From Lentisphaeria bacterium UBA1724 (lineage in GTDB: Bacteria; Verrucomicrobiota; Lentisphaeria; Oligosphaerales; Oligosphaeraceae): DNA of 30,390 nucleotides. The notes under the pieces are model-generated. The model ran no database searches. It was given only the letters and a program-made list of their open reading frames with translations, and was not told where the DNA came from. Made by a program: the position numbers and the translations under genes. Location of the stretch: contig DCIO01000016.1 in the NCBI GenBank assembly GCA_002315885.1, positions 1-30,390 of the forward strand, read 5' to 3'. Every line of letters begins with the position of its first letter. The first letter of the stretch is position 1. This document shows positions 7,334-15,550 of this stretch, piece after piece.

Positions 7334-8281
7334 ATGGAAACCATCGTCATTTATCTCGTTAGCCCAGGAATTGTCACTCTGACCATGGAGGACCACCAGG
7401 CGGTGTCATTGGCGGCGCAGTTGGGTGATGCCACGGTCATCAACTGCCATTCCGAGGAGGAATTCCTGGTGGCGTTGCCCAAGGCGACGGTGGTCTGCAC
7501 CTGGGTTTTCAAGCAGGAGTGGTTCGCTATGGCGCCGAAGCTCTGGCTGGTGAGCACTCCTGCGGCGGGGAAGGACTTCTTCAGCGTGGAATGGCCTGCG
7601 GGAATGGAGCATTGGAATGGTTCTTTCCACGGAGAATTCATGGCGGAGACCGCAGTGGCGATGATACTGGGTATGACGCGGGGATTGTTGCAGACGGTTA
7701 CCACCTTTGCCGCGGATCCCTGGCCTCGTTCCCAGGTGGATGCCATTGCACGGCCTTTGCGTGGTTCCCGCGTCACCATCTGCGGTTTCGGAAGCATCGG
7801 CCGCTGGACGGGGAAATTGCTGAAGCCCTTCGGGGTGCACATCTGGGGCGTTTCCCAGCATTCGGGACATACGGTGCCGGAGTTTTTTGATTCGGAGGAC
7901 GCCCTGATGACTACAGACCAGGTGGATGAGTTGCTTCCTCAAACCGACCACCTGCTGCTGGTGCTGCCTCGCTCTGCCGAAACCAACGATTTCCTGGACG
8001 CACGGCGTCTGGCGCTGCTGCCCTCTCATGCCACGGTGACGAATATCGGTCGCGGAAACGCCATCGACGAAGAGGCTCTGGTGGCTGTGCTTTCCTCCGG
8101 GAAGCTTGCTGGCGCCTGCCTGGATGTGACGGCGGTGGAGCCGTTGCCTGCAGATAGCCCCATGCGGAAGTGTCCCAATCTATGGATCATGCCCCATGCC
8201 TCCACATTCTCCCATAGCTACTTGGATGCGTACGCAAAAGAATTCGCAAAGAGATTGACCGAGCGCAATCAGGATCAGTAG
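7334..8281 (+). CDS. D-isomer-specific 2-hydroxyacid dehydrogenase
   Basis: A 315-residue NAD(P)-dependent oxidoreductase of the D-2-hydroxyacid dehydrogenase family. The Rossmann motif GFGSIG is at 151-156, and the catalytic triad is visible as Arg240 (NIGRG), Glu269 (AVEPLP) and His288 (MPHAS). It is divergent from serC over a 177-base spacer, and reduction of a hydroxypyruvate-type substrate would fit that context, but it lacks the ACT-type regulatory domain of many SerA proteins and has an unusual N-terminal half. It could equally be a GhrA-like glyoxylate/hydroxypyruvate reductase. No strong ribosome-binding site precedes it. Confidence 0.87.
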   Translation: METIVIYLVSPGIVTLTMEDHQAVSLAAQLGDATVINCHSEEEFLVALPKATVVCTWVFKQEWFAMAPKLWLVSTPAAGKDFFSVEWPAGMEHWNGSFHGEFMAETAVAMILGMTRGLLQTVTTFAADPWPRSQVDAIARPLRGSRVTICGFGSIGRWTGKLLKPFGVHIWGVSQHSGHTVPEFFDSEDALMTTDQVDELLPQTDHLLLVLPRSAETNDFLDARRLALLPSHATVTNIGRGNAIDEEALVAVLSSGKLAGACLDVTAVEPLPADSPMRKCPNLWIMPHASTFSHSYLDAYAKEFAKRLTERNQDQ

Positions 8282-8309
8282 TCTCAATCGTCAGCTCATT
8301 ATCATCGCC

Positions 8310-9257
8310 ATGTCAAAGACAATCCCCACTCTGCTTTGCAGCCTTCTTATTTGTTCTGCCGCATTTGCCCAGGGAGACAATGCGACGGCGGGGACGCCGT
8401 CGGTACACACCCAGGCGACCTTTTTGGAAAACGGGAATAAAATCCGCATTCGCGGCATTGGTCTGAAGCAACAGGCGAAGATATTTTTCATTGGCGACAC
8501 GCACTTTGCCTTTGCCGACCCGCGTGATGATGCCTATCGTGACAACTACAAGCGGATGGCGCAGTATCAGGCGCCAGCCAACGCATTGGACAAGTTGCTG
8601 GAGCGTGCGAAGAAGGGCGGCGATTTGGTGATTTTCGGTGGTGACATCATCAGCTTCCCCAGTCAGGCGAATATCGATTTTTTCCTGGGGAAAGCCCAGT
8701 CGTTGTCGATTCCCTGGGTATATACCTCTGGTAACCACGATTGGCATTTCGAGGGTATGCCGGGAAGTGAGACGGAGATCCGTGATGCGTGGAGCCACGG
8801 CGTCATGGCGCCTATGTATCAGGGCGAGAATCCCATGATGGCGGTGCGTGAATTCAAGGGCATCAAGGTCATTCTCATCGACAATGGCACCAACCAGATT
8901 CTGCCGGAACAACTGGAGTTCTTCAAGAAAGAAATCGCAGACGGCAAACCCGCCCTTCTGGCAATGCATATCCCGCTGTATGTGAGCGGACGGGGGCTGG
9001 ATTTCGGGTGCGGGCATCCCGACTGGAATGCGGCACACGATCCACACTACGAAATCGAGCGACGGGAACGCTGGCTCGAGGCAGGTCATACACAGACCAC
9101 GTTGGATTTCTGTCAGGCAGTATGGAATGCGCCAAATCTATTGGGAATCCTGGCAGGACATACGCATATTCGTTCCACGGATTTCTATAAGGGGAAATTC
9201 CAGTTGGTGGCGCCCCGCGGCGCAGAAGGGGAGTACCTGGAAATCACTATCGAATAA
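8310..9257 (+). CDS. Secreted calcineurin-like metallophosphoesterase
   Basis: A 315-residue protein with a Sec signal peptide (hydrophobic core about 6-19, likely cleavage after AFA at 18-20) and a metallophosphoesterase domain. All five metal-binding blocks are visible: GDTH (62-65), GGD (110-112), GNHD (141-144), a His in AMHIPL, and GHTH near the C-terminus. It probably hydrolyses phosphoesters in the periplasm; the substrate is unknown. The start lies 29 bases after the dehydrogenase stop, so co-transcription is possible. Residues 25-36 (ATAGTPSVHTQA) are encoded by a dispersed stem-loop repeat inserted in frame between the signal peptide and the catalytic domain. A terminator follows the gene. 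Confidence 0.88.
   Translation: MSKTIPTLLCSLLICSAAFAQGDNATAGTPSVHTQATFLENGNKIRIRGIGLKQQAKIFFIGDTHFAFADPRDDAYRDNYKRMAQYQAPANALDKLLERAKKGGDLVIFGGDIISFPSQANIDFFLGKAQSLSIPWVYTSGNHDWHFEGMPGSETEIRDAWSHGVMAPMYQGENPMMAVREFKGIKVILIDNGTNQILPEQLEFFKKEIADGKPALLAMHIPLYVSGRGLDFGCGHPDWNAAHDPHYEIERRERWLEAGHTQTTLDFCQAVWNAPNLLGILAGHTHIRSTDFYKGKFQLVAPRGAEGEYLEITIE
8384..8415. repeat. Stem-loop/GTAC repeat inside a coding sequence
   Basis: Stem GACGGCG (8384-8390) / CGCCGTC (8395-8401), loop GGGA, then GGTACACACCCAGG. It matches the window-edge copy over GGCGGGGACGCCGTCGGTAC plus ACAC, and the 1200 copy apart from small changes. It is translated as residues 25-36 of the metallophosphoesterase. Confidence 0.8.
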
Positions 9258-9272
9258 GATGCTCTTCCAATA

Positions 9273-9300
9273 AATTGAGCATTGAGAATTGAGCATTGAG
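9273..9300. repeat. Tandem AATTGAGCATTGAG repeat, two units
   Basis: Two exact 14-bp units (9273-9286, 9287-9300) lie just before the terminator. Each contains GCATTGA, related to the GCATCAA/GCATTAA heptamers elsewhere in the window. Confidence 0.7.
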
Positions 9301-9306
9301 AATTAA

Positions 9307-9338
9307 AAAAGCCGTATGGCGTGAACCATACGGCTTTT
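9307..9338. terminator. Intrinsic terminator between metallophosphoesterase gene and tRNA-Val
   Basis: A 13-bp perfect stem AAAAGCCGTATGG (9307-9319) / CCATACGGCTTTT (9326-9338) with loop CGTGAA. A- and T-runs on both sides allow it to end the metallophosphoesterase transcript and the minus-strand tRNA-Val transcript. Confidence 0.9.
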
Positions 9339-9343
9339 GGAAA

Positions 9344-9420
9344 TGGTGTGCGATGCAGGACTCGGACCAGCGACCTCTACCGTGTCAGGGTAGCGCTCTA
9401 ACCAACTGAGCTAATCGCAC
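9344..9420 (-). tRNA. tRNA-Val (GAC)
   Basis: The minus strand folds as a complete cloverleaf: acceptor GTGCGAT/ATCGCAC, D-arm GCTC...GAGC, anticodon stem CTACC/GGTAG with loop CTGACAC (anticodon GAC), T-arm around GGTCCGAGTCC, discriminator A and an encoded CCA end. There is one T-T mismatch in the T stem. Confidence 0.95.
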
Positions 9421-9449
9421 ATTTTGCTATCTTTTCAGAAAGCGGGGTT

Positions 9450-9477
9450 ACTTTAATCCCGCTTTCTAGGTTTTCAA
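9450..9477 (-). promoter_or_regulatory. tRNA-Val promoter
   Basis: On the minus strand TTGAAA (9472-9477) is followed after 16 bases by TAAAGT (9450-9455), then AACCCCGCTTTCT. The same spacing and downstream sequence occur before tRNA-Cys. A 9-bp GAAAGCGGG/CCCGCTTTC hairpin (9438-9466) overlaps it. Confidence 0.6.
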
Positions 9478-9490
9478 GTTGCTTTTTCGA

Positions 9491-10867
9491 TTATTCTGCG
9501 GATTTCTTTTTGGCAGGGGCAGGAATTGTCGCGGTAGCGAGTTGATCCGGCGCGTAAATCGTGAAAAGGAGCTCGTTGATGAAGTTCAGCATGAAGACGC
9601 GGGCCTCCAGGGAGGTCTGGACTTCTGCGAAAGCGCCCTTGACTTCGTCCCAGAATGCGTGCATATCGCCAGTTTCGACTTCCAGGGTATTGGAGTTGGC
9701 GATTTTCTGGATGAGGTCGGTCTCGCCCTTCTGGAGGCGGCTCCAGAACTGAGGCAGAGTGCCTTCGATGGTGAGGGAGAGGTCTTCCTCGTAGTTCAGG
9801 CGCTTCAGGAGGCTGTTGAAATTCTTGCGGATGGTGGGGGTGAGCTTCAGACGCGCACCCAGGGTATTCCACTCAATGCCATCCAGGAGGGTATCCACGA
9901 ATTTCTTGGACTCGGCCACCTTCGCCAGTGCGGCTTCCTTTTCGGCGTTGACCTTGGCGGAACGGGCGTCGGCGTTTGCGGCGTCATTCTGGATCTGTCG
10001 GTTTGCCTGGAGCTGTTCCTGGAACTTGTTCTGCCAGCCATTGACTTCGTCCTTGAGACGCGCCAATTCACCCTGAAGGCGGGTGACGGTGCGCTCGGCA
10101 TTCTCGGTGGCGGTATTTGCCTGCTTGGTCAGTTCCTCGGAACGGCTGGAGAGCAACCCGCTGAGGCGCTTGACTTCCGCAGCGGAGGACTGGAATTTCT
10201 GATTGACGGCGTCAATCTCGCCTTTCTGGGCTCGGAGCTGCTGCTTGAGGTCGCGCAGTTCGTTGTCGGAGGAGGCCTGTTGGGCGCGAATCTTCTCGGC
10301 ATCCGCGGTAGCCGCGGCGGCCTTCTTTTCGGCTTCGGCCAGCTTGGCTTCCAGGGCGGCGATCTGATCCAGGAGTTCCGCGGAACCCGCCTGGTGATTC
10401 AGAATCTGGTCGGCCTGGTTGTGGGGGAACTTCAGGGGAGAGAAGACCAGCAGGAGCTTCCAGGCCTTCAGGTCCGCCACATTGAAGAATTCATTGAACT
10501 TCTCGTCGGAGAGGACGTAGTCTTCTTCGGTGAGCTTGTGCTCCGTGCGGTAATTCTTGTACTCGTCGGACTTGAAGTAGGTCTCCAGTTTTTCATGGAG
10601 TTCTGCGTGGACGGGATACCATGCGGCGAAGAGTGCATTGCAGGTCGCCTCGTTGTAGTCGTTCTTCGCGGCTTCGTTGATGACCTGCTTGGTCAAGCGA
10701 GGACGCTGTTGCGGATCCACGCGATGTCCCCCGAAGGTGCAGACCTTCAGAAGTTGTGCGTTGTTCGTGATATACTGGCTCAGAGTGCGCCACGGCAACT
10801 CTGCCAGCATGCTTGCGAAGAGGTCAGGAATGCTGACGCCCTGGATTTTTTCGTTGTTTCCCAACAT
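9491..10867 (-). CDS. Coiled-coil protein of unknown function
   Basis: A 458-residue soluble protein I do not recognise. Residues 1-160 are mixed and globular in character (a run of aromatic and charged residues, EELPW-like start, then EFFNVADLKAWKLLLVF). Residues about 162-325 are a long Ala/Glu/Lys/Gln-rich coiled coil with heptad-like spacing. Residues 326-430 form a second globular part (GARLKLTPTIRKNFNSLLKRL, then IEGTLPQFWSRLQ) before a Lys-rich tail. No signal peptide or membrane segment is seen. It follows the 122-residue gene by 7 bases, so the two form an operon, isolated between two tRNA genes. A structural or scaffolding role is possible but is only a guess. Confidence 0.8.
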   Translation of the reverse strand: MLGNNEKIQGVSIPDLFASMLAELPWRTLSQYITNNAQLLKVCTFGGHRVDPQQRPRLTKQVINEAAKNDYNEATCNALFAAWYPVHAELHEKLETYFKSDEYKNYRTEHKLTEEDYVLSDEKFNEFFNVADLKAWKLLLVFSPLKFPHNQADQILNHQAGSAELLDQIAALEAKLAEAEKKAAAATADAEKIRAQQASSDNELRDLKQQLRAQKGEIDAVNQKFQSSAAEVKRLSGLLSSRSEELTKQANTATENAERTVTRLQGELARLKDEVNGWQNKFQEQLQANRQIQNDAANADARSAKVNAEKEAALAKVAESKKFVDTLLDGIEWNTLGARLKLTPTIRKNFNSLLKRLNYEEDLSLTIEGTLPQFWSRLQKGETDLIQKIANSNTLEVETGDMHAFWDEVKGAFAEVQTSLEARVFMLNFINELLFTIYAPDQLATATIPAPAKKKSAE

Positions 10868-10874
10868 CCGGGAG

Positions 10875-11243
10875 TTACTCCTTCTTGCTCAGTAGTTTTT
10901 CAGATTCATTGACAAAAGCCGCGATCATCTGTCGGCGGAGGGAGCGGTCGATCTTCTGGAATGCCGCCTGGATTCCTTCTGCCATTTCGGGATGACCTTC
11001 CTGATTGTAACGCTCGATGGCGTTCAGGCAAATTACGGATGCCTCGCGCCACTGACCTGCCTGGCATGCGGCCACAATACGGACCATGGTGTCATCGGCG
11101 GGGGTCTGGGGTTCGGCTTGTTCCTGTTCCTGCTGACGCTGGCGCTCCAGTTCGCGTTCCCGCTTGCGTTTTGCCTTGCGGTCTAACAGGAGCTCTTCAT
11201 CTTCGTCGTAAGCCTCGTCGTGCGTGAAGCGTTTTTTAGACAT
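10875..11243 (-). CDS. Small charged protein of unknown function
   Basis: A 122-residue protein. Residues 1-45 are extremely charged and low in complexity (DEDEELLLDRKAKRKRERE, then QRQQEQEQ), likely a disordered or helical arm. Residues 50-122 look like a compact helical domain (MVRIVAACQAGQWREASVICLNAIERY, split here only as a description of two helices, then two more helices). It is the first gene of a two-gene operon with the coiled-coil protein, 7 bases away. The pairing suggests that the two products interact, but nothing in the sequence names a pathway. Confidence 0.75.
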   Translation of the reverse strand: MSKKRFTHDEAYDEDEELLLDRKAKRKRERELERQRQQEQEQAEPQTPADDTMVRIVAACQAGQWREASVICLNAIERYNQEGHPEMAEGIQAAFQKIDRSLRRQMIAAFVNESEKLLSKKE

Positions 11244-11408
11244 ACCTTGGGAAATACCCTGGGAAGCAGGAGATTTTTGGAACAGTGATTAGGAACGAAT
11301 TGATATAAAGCGAGTCGGCAGTTTGTATAAACGCAACAGCCGGCCGTGGGGTGATGCATGCACCTGAACACAGCCGGCCAATGCAACGAGCCGTTCTCGT
11401 TAAGAAAT

Positions 11409-11483
11409 TGGAGGCGCGAATCGGATTCGGACCGATGAATAAAGGTTTTGCAGACCTTCGCCTTACCACTTGGCTATCGCGCC
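11409..11483 (-). tRNA. tRNA-Cys (GCA)
   Basis: Minus-strand cloverleaf: acceptor GGCGCGA/TCGCGCC, a short D-arm, anticodon stem AGGTC/GACCT-like with loop CTGCAAA (anticodon GCA), T-arm CGGTCCGAATCCG, discriminator T and encoded CCA. The discriminator U is typical of tRNA-Cys. Confidence 0.95.
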
Positions 11484-11501
11484 GCTTTAAGAAGCGGGGT
11501 T

Positions 11502-11529
11502 AATGTAAACGCATTTTTGTGTTTTGCAA
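11502..11529 (-). promoter_or_regulatory. tRNA-Cys promoter
   Basis: On the minus strand TTGCAA (11524-11529), 16 bases, then TACATT (11502-11507), followed by AACCCCGCTTCTT leading directly to the tRNA. It is the clearest example of the TAYATTA motif in the window. Confidence 0.65.
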
Positions 11530-11553
11530 ATCCCCCGCCGTGATTATGTGGGA

Positions 11554-13164
11554 TTATTTGAAGATTTTTAGTCCTTTTGGGGCATCCACGATGGTTTTCT
11601 GGCCTTTTCGTGCCAGGATTGTGACGGGTCCCATGGGGGTAGGGCAGATGGCGGAGACGTAGTCCAGATCCAGGAGGTTGGGCTTGACTTTGATGCCCCG
11701 CTGGTAGCCGTCTCCCACGGGTGTGATGCCGGCCAGGGTTTCCATCATCCATGCGATGGGTGAGGCGCCCCATCCGTGGCAGAGGCTATTGCGGAGTCCC
11801 GCGAAGCATCCGTATCCCGCGTCTTTATGGATATCGGGTTTGCCGGGTTTGGGCATTTGGTCGATGGGGCCTGCGCCGGGCGCCCATGCCAGGTCGTATT
11901 GTTCCCAGATGGTCCGTGCGCCCAGTTTCAGCATTCCGCCGTAGTATTTTCTCAGCAGGTCCAGTGCTTTCTGGGGTTCTCCTGCGGCGGTGTAGACCCG
12001 CAGGAAGTTGTCGAAATGGAAGGTAGATAGTGCGACAGTGGGGTCTTTTGCCAGGACTTTCGTATAGACCGTCTTGGGGGACGCCAATCCCGTGAGGGCG
12101 GCCCAGGCGGCGGCGGATTTGGGATAGGTGGCGAGGGTATAGCGTGCCTTGAGGGCCGTCTCCACTGCATCGCAGCGCTTGACGAGGGCGTCCTCTCCCA
12201 GGAAGACTGCCAGGTCACGGCAGGATTGGACTGCGGCCAGATAGAGCGGTCCGTAGCTGTCGTTGGGAGTGCGTTCGGGGACGCCCCAGTCCACGATGTC
12301 GCCTTTCATGACGGCGTCGGGGGCTTTTTCGAAAGAACTCAGGAGGAGATTTCCGAAGAACTTGAGGTTTTTCTGCTGGCGCTTGAGGTATTTTGCGTCT
12401 GCGAAGAATCGGTAGTATTCCCGTTGTGCCAGGAACCAGTATGCGGTATAGGAGGGGATGCCATTGAAGTACTTGTTCACCAGTGCCTCTTCGCTGAGGA
12501 AATCCAGGCTTTCGGGGATGGCGGGGTGTTTTTGGAAGAGTACACCGCAGGCGCGGACTTCGTTATAGAGGTCGCCCATCCAGACCAGGCGGTCACGCTT
12601 GGTGCCGTCCAGTAGCAGCGGTGAGATGCACTTGTTGAGAGTGGCGAAGCAAGCGTCGTAGATCTGGTTAAGAAGTGGGTCGGAGCATTCAAAGTATCCC
12701 ACGCGCTTGGCGGGGTGTTCCCAGGCTTCGGCGGAGCATTCCCGGAGATTGAGGGTGATTTCTTCGTCCAGGTTGTCCAGTTTCAGGAATCGGAAGCCGG
12801 TATTTCCCACGCGGCTGATGCCCATGGCGGAGATGGGCATGGTGATGTCGTGCATGGAGTGGTCGTTGTTGGGCTCATTGACCACTTCGCTGACGGATTC
12901 CCCCAGGCGCGCGCGGACCTGCACGGGGCGGGTGCGGTCATAGCCACGGGAAATGCGGATGCCTTGCAGGGGCAGGGGAGTGTCGTATTCCAAAATGACA
13001 GAGCCCTTCGGGGGAAGTTGCATGCCCGCGGGACGCCAGATGGTGGCGGTCTCACCCGCGACTTCCATGAGCTTGCTGGCATTTTTCACTCCAGCGGATT
13101 TCCAGACAATACGGGTGGGGGCCAGATAGCTGACGGAACGCTTTTCTTGGTAGATGGCGGACAT
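11554..13164 (-). CDS. GH78-like alpha-L-rhamnosidase family protein
   Basis: A 536-residue glycoside hydrolase-like protein. The family signature DGTKRDRLVWMGDL is at 186-199. The (alpha/alpha)6 barrel continues with WEQYD (420-424, Glu421 in the usual acid position) and NSLCHGWGASP around His463. Known relatives release terminal L-rhamnose from plant glycans. It is shorter than typical GH78 enzymes because the N-terminal beta-sandwich region is reduced, and no signal peptide is seen, so action is probably cytoplasmic on imported oligosaccharides. The start at 13164 is chosen because the 33 upstream residues are low-complexity and unlike the family. The leader is A/C-rich without a Shine-Dalgarno site. 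The antiporter gene ends 108 bases upstream on the same strand. Confidence 0.83.
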   Translation of the reverse strand: MSAIYQEKRSVSYLAPTRIVWKSAGVKNASKLMEVAGETATIWRPAGMQLPPKGSVILEYDTPLPLQGIRISRGYDRTRPVQVRARLGESVSEVVNEPNNDHSMHDITMPISAMGISRVGNTGFRFLKLDNLDEEITLNLRECSAEAWEHPAKRVGYFECSDPLLNQIYDACFATLNKCISPLLLDGTKRDRLVWMGDLYNEVRACGVLFQKHPAIPESLDFLSEEALVNKYFNGIPSYTAYWFLAQREYYRFFADAKYLKRQQKNLKFFGNLLLSSFEKAPDAVMKGDIVDWGVPERTPNDSYGPLYLAAVQSCRDLAVFLGEDALVKRCDAVETALKARYTLATYPKSAAAWAALTGLASPKTVYTKVLAKDPTVALSTFHFDNFLRVYTAAGEPQKALDLLRKYYGGMLKLGARTIWEQYDLAWAPGAGPIDQMPKPGKPDIHKDAGYGCFAGLRNSLCHGWGASPIAWMMETLAGITPVGDGYQRGIKVKPNLLDLDYVSAICPTPMGPVTILARKGQKTIVDAPKGLKIFK

Positions 13165-13272
13165 GGTTCTGTGTTTGGAAGGGGAATTGGTAGATAGATG
13201 AGGGATACTTTGATAATTTATCCCCTTCCGTCTGGCTTGCTGTCTTTCAGGCCCAGAGGGCACCTATTGGTC

Positions 13273-15372
13273 CTACAGGAAATACGTTCGGAGGTCCTTG
13301 CCGTTTGGCTTGTTGCAGATTTCTTCCAGGGAGTCCTGTTTGCAGAGCTTGGATGCCTGGTGTGCCACATATTGCATATAGGGGCTGTCGGTATCCTTGG
13401 GGGCGAGGGTGAGGATTACTAGGCGGATTTCCCGATTTCCGTCCAGGATTCCGAAGCCATTCTTGAAGGTCGCCACCACGGAAATCAGTTGTTTTACGGT
13501 GGCGCTCTTGGCGTGGGGCATGGCGATACCGTTGTCCATGACGGTGGATGCCAGGCTTTCGCGGCTGAGGACATCCTGGAGGCACTCGTCGTAATTGCTC
13601 ACATGGCCGCAGCGATAGAGGTGTCGGACCAATTCTTCAATGGTGTCTTTGTAGTTTTCCGACTGCAGGTCCACCAGGGCGCAATTCTCGGGGATAATTT
13701 GTTCCAGGGAGAGTCCGGCGTCATCATTGAAGGGCACCACATTGTCGAAGGCGTATGCCTCCTTTTCCATGTTGGTGGGTAGGGAGAGACGACGGATTTC
13801 CTCCATATTCTGGTGGAGTTCGTAGGTGGTTTCGTTGAAGATGCTCCGGATGGTCGGGGCGTCGGCCTTGGCGCACTCGAAGGAAATCGTGTTTGTGCCC
13901 ACCATCATCACGAAGGAAGTCCGTTCCTTGCGGAAATTGACCACGGTGTAGTCCTTGGTGTAGTCGCTGTGGCGGAAGCCCTCCTGGCGGAAGGCCACGA
14001 TCAGTTCGCGGACCAGGAAGTCAATGACCACCTGGGAGGGCATGGGGTATTCCAGGTGGACGCTCAGGGCGTCGGGCTTGATTTTGCGGACGCCTCGCCC
14101 AGGGAGGTTCAGTGCAGCCATCAGCATGGGCGGTGCGGCCAGGGTGGTAATCAGCGTCATGATGATGGCGACGCCGAAGAGTTTGGGGTCCACGATGGGG
14201 ACGTTTTCGCCGTTGAGGACCATGGTGGTGGTGGCGCCGATGCCCGCGATGATCAGCGCCACTTCTCCACGGGGAATCATGCCGCAGCCCACGCGCAGAG
14301 CGCCTCGGCGGTTGAAGTTCATGCAGAATGCGGGGATGAAGCAGCCGATGATTTTACCAAGCACTGCCAGCACCGAGAAGAGCAGGCCGAATTTCAGGGT
14401 GTCGAAATCCGTGAGGACGCGGACATCCACCATCATGCCCATGACCACGAAGAATACGGGGACCAGGAAGCCGTAGATGCTGTGGAGGCGCAGTTGGATG
14501 TTGAAAGCCAGGTCAGAGCGTGAGAGGCTGAGGCCCGCGGTATATGCGCCGATGATCATGGCGAGACCGCATTGTTCCATGATGCCTGCCAGGAGCAGCG
14601 CGCCACCCAGGGAGAGCACCGCGTAGGTGGTCTTGGAGTGGAAGCGCTTCAGGAAGCGTGCGAAGAAGTGGGAGCTCATGAGGCCTACGGCAGTGAAGCC
14701 AATCCAGATGCCGATGGATTTCACTGCAATCAGGGCGATCTTTGACCAGGAGATGCCTTCGGCGGAGCCATCTCCGCTGGAGACCAATCCCATGACCACC
14801 GCCAGGCAGATGATGCCCAGCACGTCGTCGATGACGGCTGCGGCCAGGATGGTGGTGCCTTCGGGGGAGTCAATGGCGCGGCGCTCCGAGAGGATGCGCG
14901 CGGTGATGCCGACACTGGTGGCGGTGGAGAGGATGCCCAGGAAGAGCGCACGGGGGTCCATGAAACCGCAGTGGTAGATACAATGCCCCAGGAGTTCTCC
15001 GAAGGCAAAGGAGACCACGACACCGCCGAGCCCTACCATGGTCCCCGCCAGGGAGTAGCGGAAGAAGGTGCGGAAGTCGGTCTCGAGACCAGACTGGAAG
15101 AGCAAGACGATGGAACCCAAGGTCGCCAGGGAATAGAGTGGCACCGAAACTGGAATGCCCGTTTCGGCGGGTTGCATGGGAAAGAGTCCCTCGGGGAAGA
15201 AGGGAAGACCAATGCTGCCAAGTAAATAGGGCCCCAGGATGATACCCGTGAGCAATTCCCCCAATACCGAGGGAATCTTCACCAGACTCACCAACTTGCC
15301 GACAAGCTGAGAAGCAAACAACAATACACCTAGCTGCAGGGCTAATTGCGCTAACTGTTCTGTGATACTCAT
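13273..15372 (-). CDS. CPA2-type cation:proton antiporter fused to a PTS EIIA domain
   Basis: A 699-residue membrane protein. Residues 1 to about 420 hold about 12 hydrophobic segments of the Na+/H+ (KefB/NhaS-like) exchanger family, including PSVLGELLTGIILGPYLLG near the N-terminus and GMIPRGEVALIIAGIG. A soluble linker follows. Residues about 550-699 match the PTS EIIA fructose/mannitol type, with the phospho-accepting His620 in GIAMPHAKS. This suggests that ion exchange is tuned by phosphorylation from HPr or a related donor, an inference from domain logic. It lacks the TrkA_N NAD-binding domain common on KefB-type proteins. No Shine-Dalgarno site is visible. The promoter region is shared with the divergent Vor operon. 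Confidence 0.9.
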   Translation of the reverse strand: MSITEQLAQLALQLGVLLFASQLVGKLVSLVKIPSVLGELLTGIILGPYLLGSIGLPFFPEGLFPMQPAETGIPVSVPLYSLATLGSIVLLFQSGLETDFRTFFRYSLAGTMVGLGGVVVSFAFGELLGHCIYHCGFMDPRALFLGILSTATSVGITARILSERRAIDSPEGTTILAAAVIDDVLGIICLAVVMGLVSSGDGSAEGISWSKIALIAVKSIGIWIGFTAVGLMSSHFFARFLKRFHSKTTYAVLSLGGALLLAGIMEQCGLAMIIGAYTAGLSLSRSDLAFNIQLRLHSIYGFLVPVFFVVMGMMVDVRVLTDFDTLKFGLLFSVLAVLGKIIGCFIPAFCMNFNRRGALRVGCGMIPRGEVALIIAGIGATTTMVLNGENVPIVDPKLFGVAIIMTLITTLAAPPMLMAALNLPGRGVRKIKPDALSVHLEYPMPSQVVIDFLVRELIVAFRQEGFRHSDYTKDYTVVNFRKERTSFVMMVGTNTISFECAKADAPTIRSIFNETTYELHQNMEEIRRLSLPTNMEKEAYAFDNVVPFNDDAGLSLEQIIPENCALVDLQSENYKDTIEELVRHLYRCGHVSNYDECLQDVLSRESLASTVMDNGIAMPHAKSATVKQLISVVATFKNGFGILDGNREIRLVILTLAPKDTDSPYMQYVAHQASKLCKQDSLEEICNKPNGKDLRTYFL

Positions 15373-15406
15373 ATCGATAAATCAAAAAAACAAAACCTCG
15401 TGAACA

Positions 15407-15418
15407 GGGCATAATATA
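15407..15418 (-). promoter_or_regulatory. Promoter-like -10 motif before the antiporter gene
   Basis: The minus strand reads TATATTATGCCC, ending about 35 bases before the antiporter ATG. The first ten bases match the serC motif TATATTATGC exactly. Confidence 0.45.
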
Positions 15419-15467
15419 TCATGAATATCGCACGTTGGCGTATTTTGTCATGGATTGTCAGAGATTC

Positions 15468-15495
15468 GCCGCAACGAAATTGCGGCGCACAGGAC
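15468..15495. repeat. Stem-loop followed by GCACAGGAC
   Basis: Stem GCCGCAA (15468-15474) / TTGCGGC (15480-15486), loop CGAAA, with GCACAGGAC beginning right after the stem (the stem-final C and the tail run together). At 19370-19397 an unrelated stem is followed by the same GCACAGGAC. Confidence 0.6.
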
Positions 15496-15550
15496 CTACA
15501 GGGGGAAGGAAAAAAGTGTCTGGAGGTCTTTCGCGTCGGGCATGTAGGGT

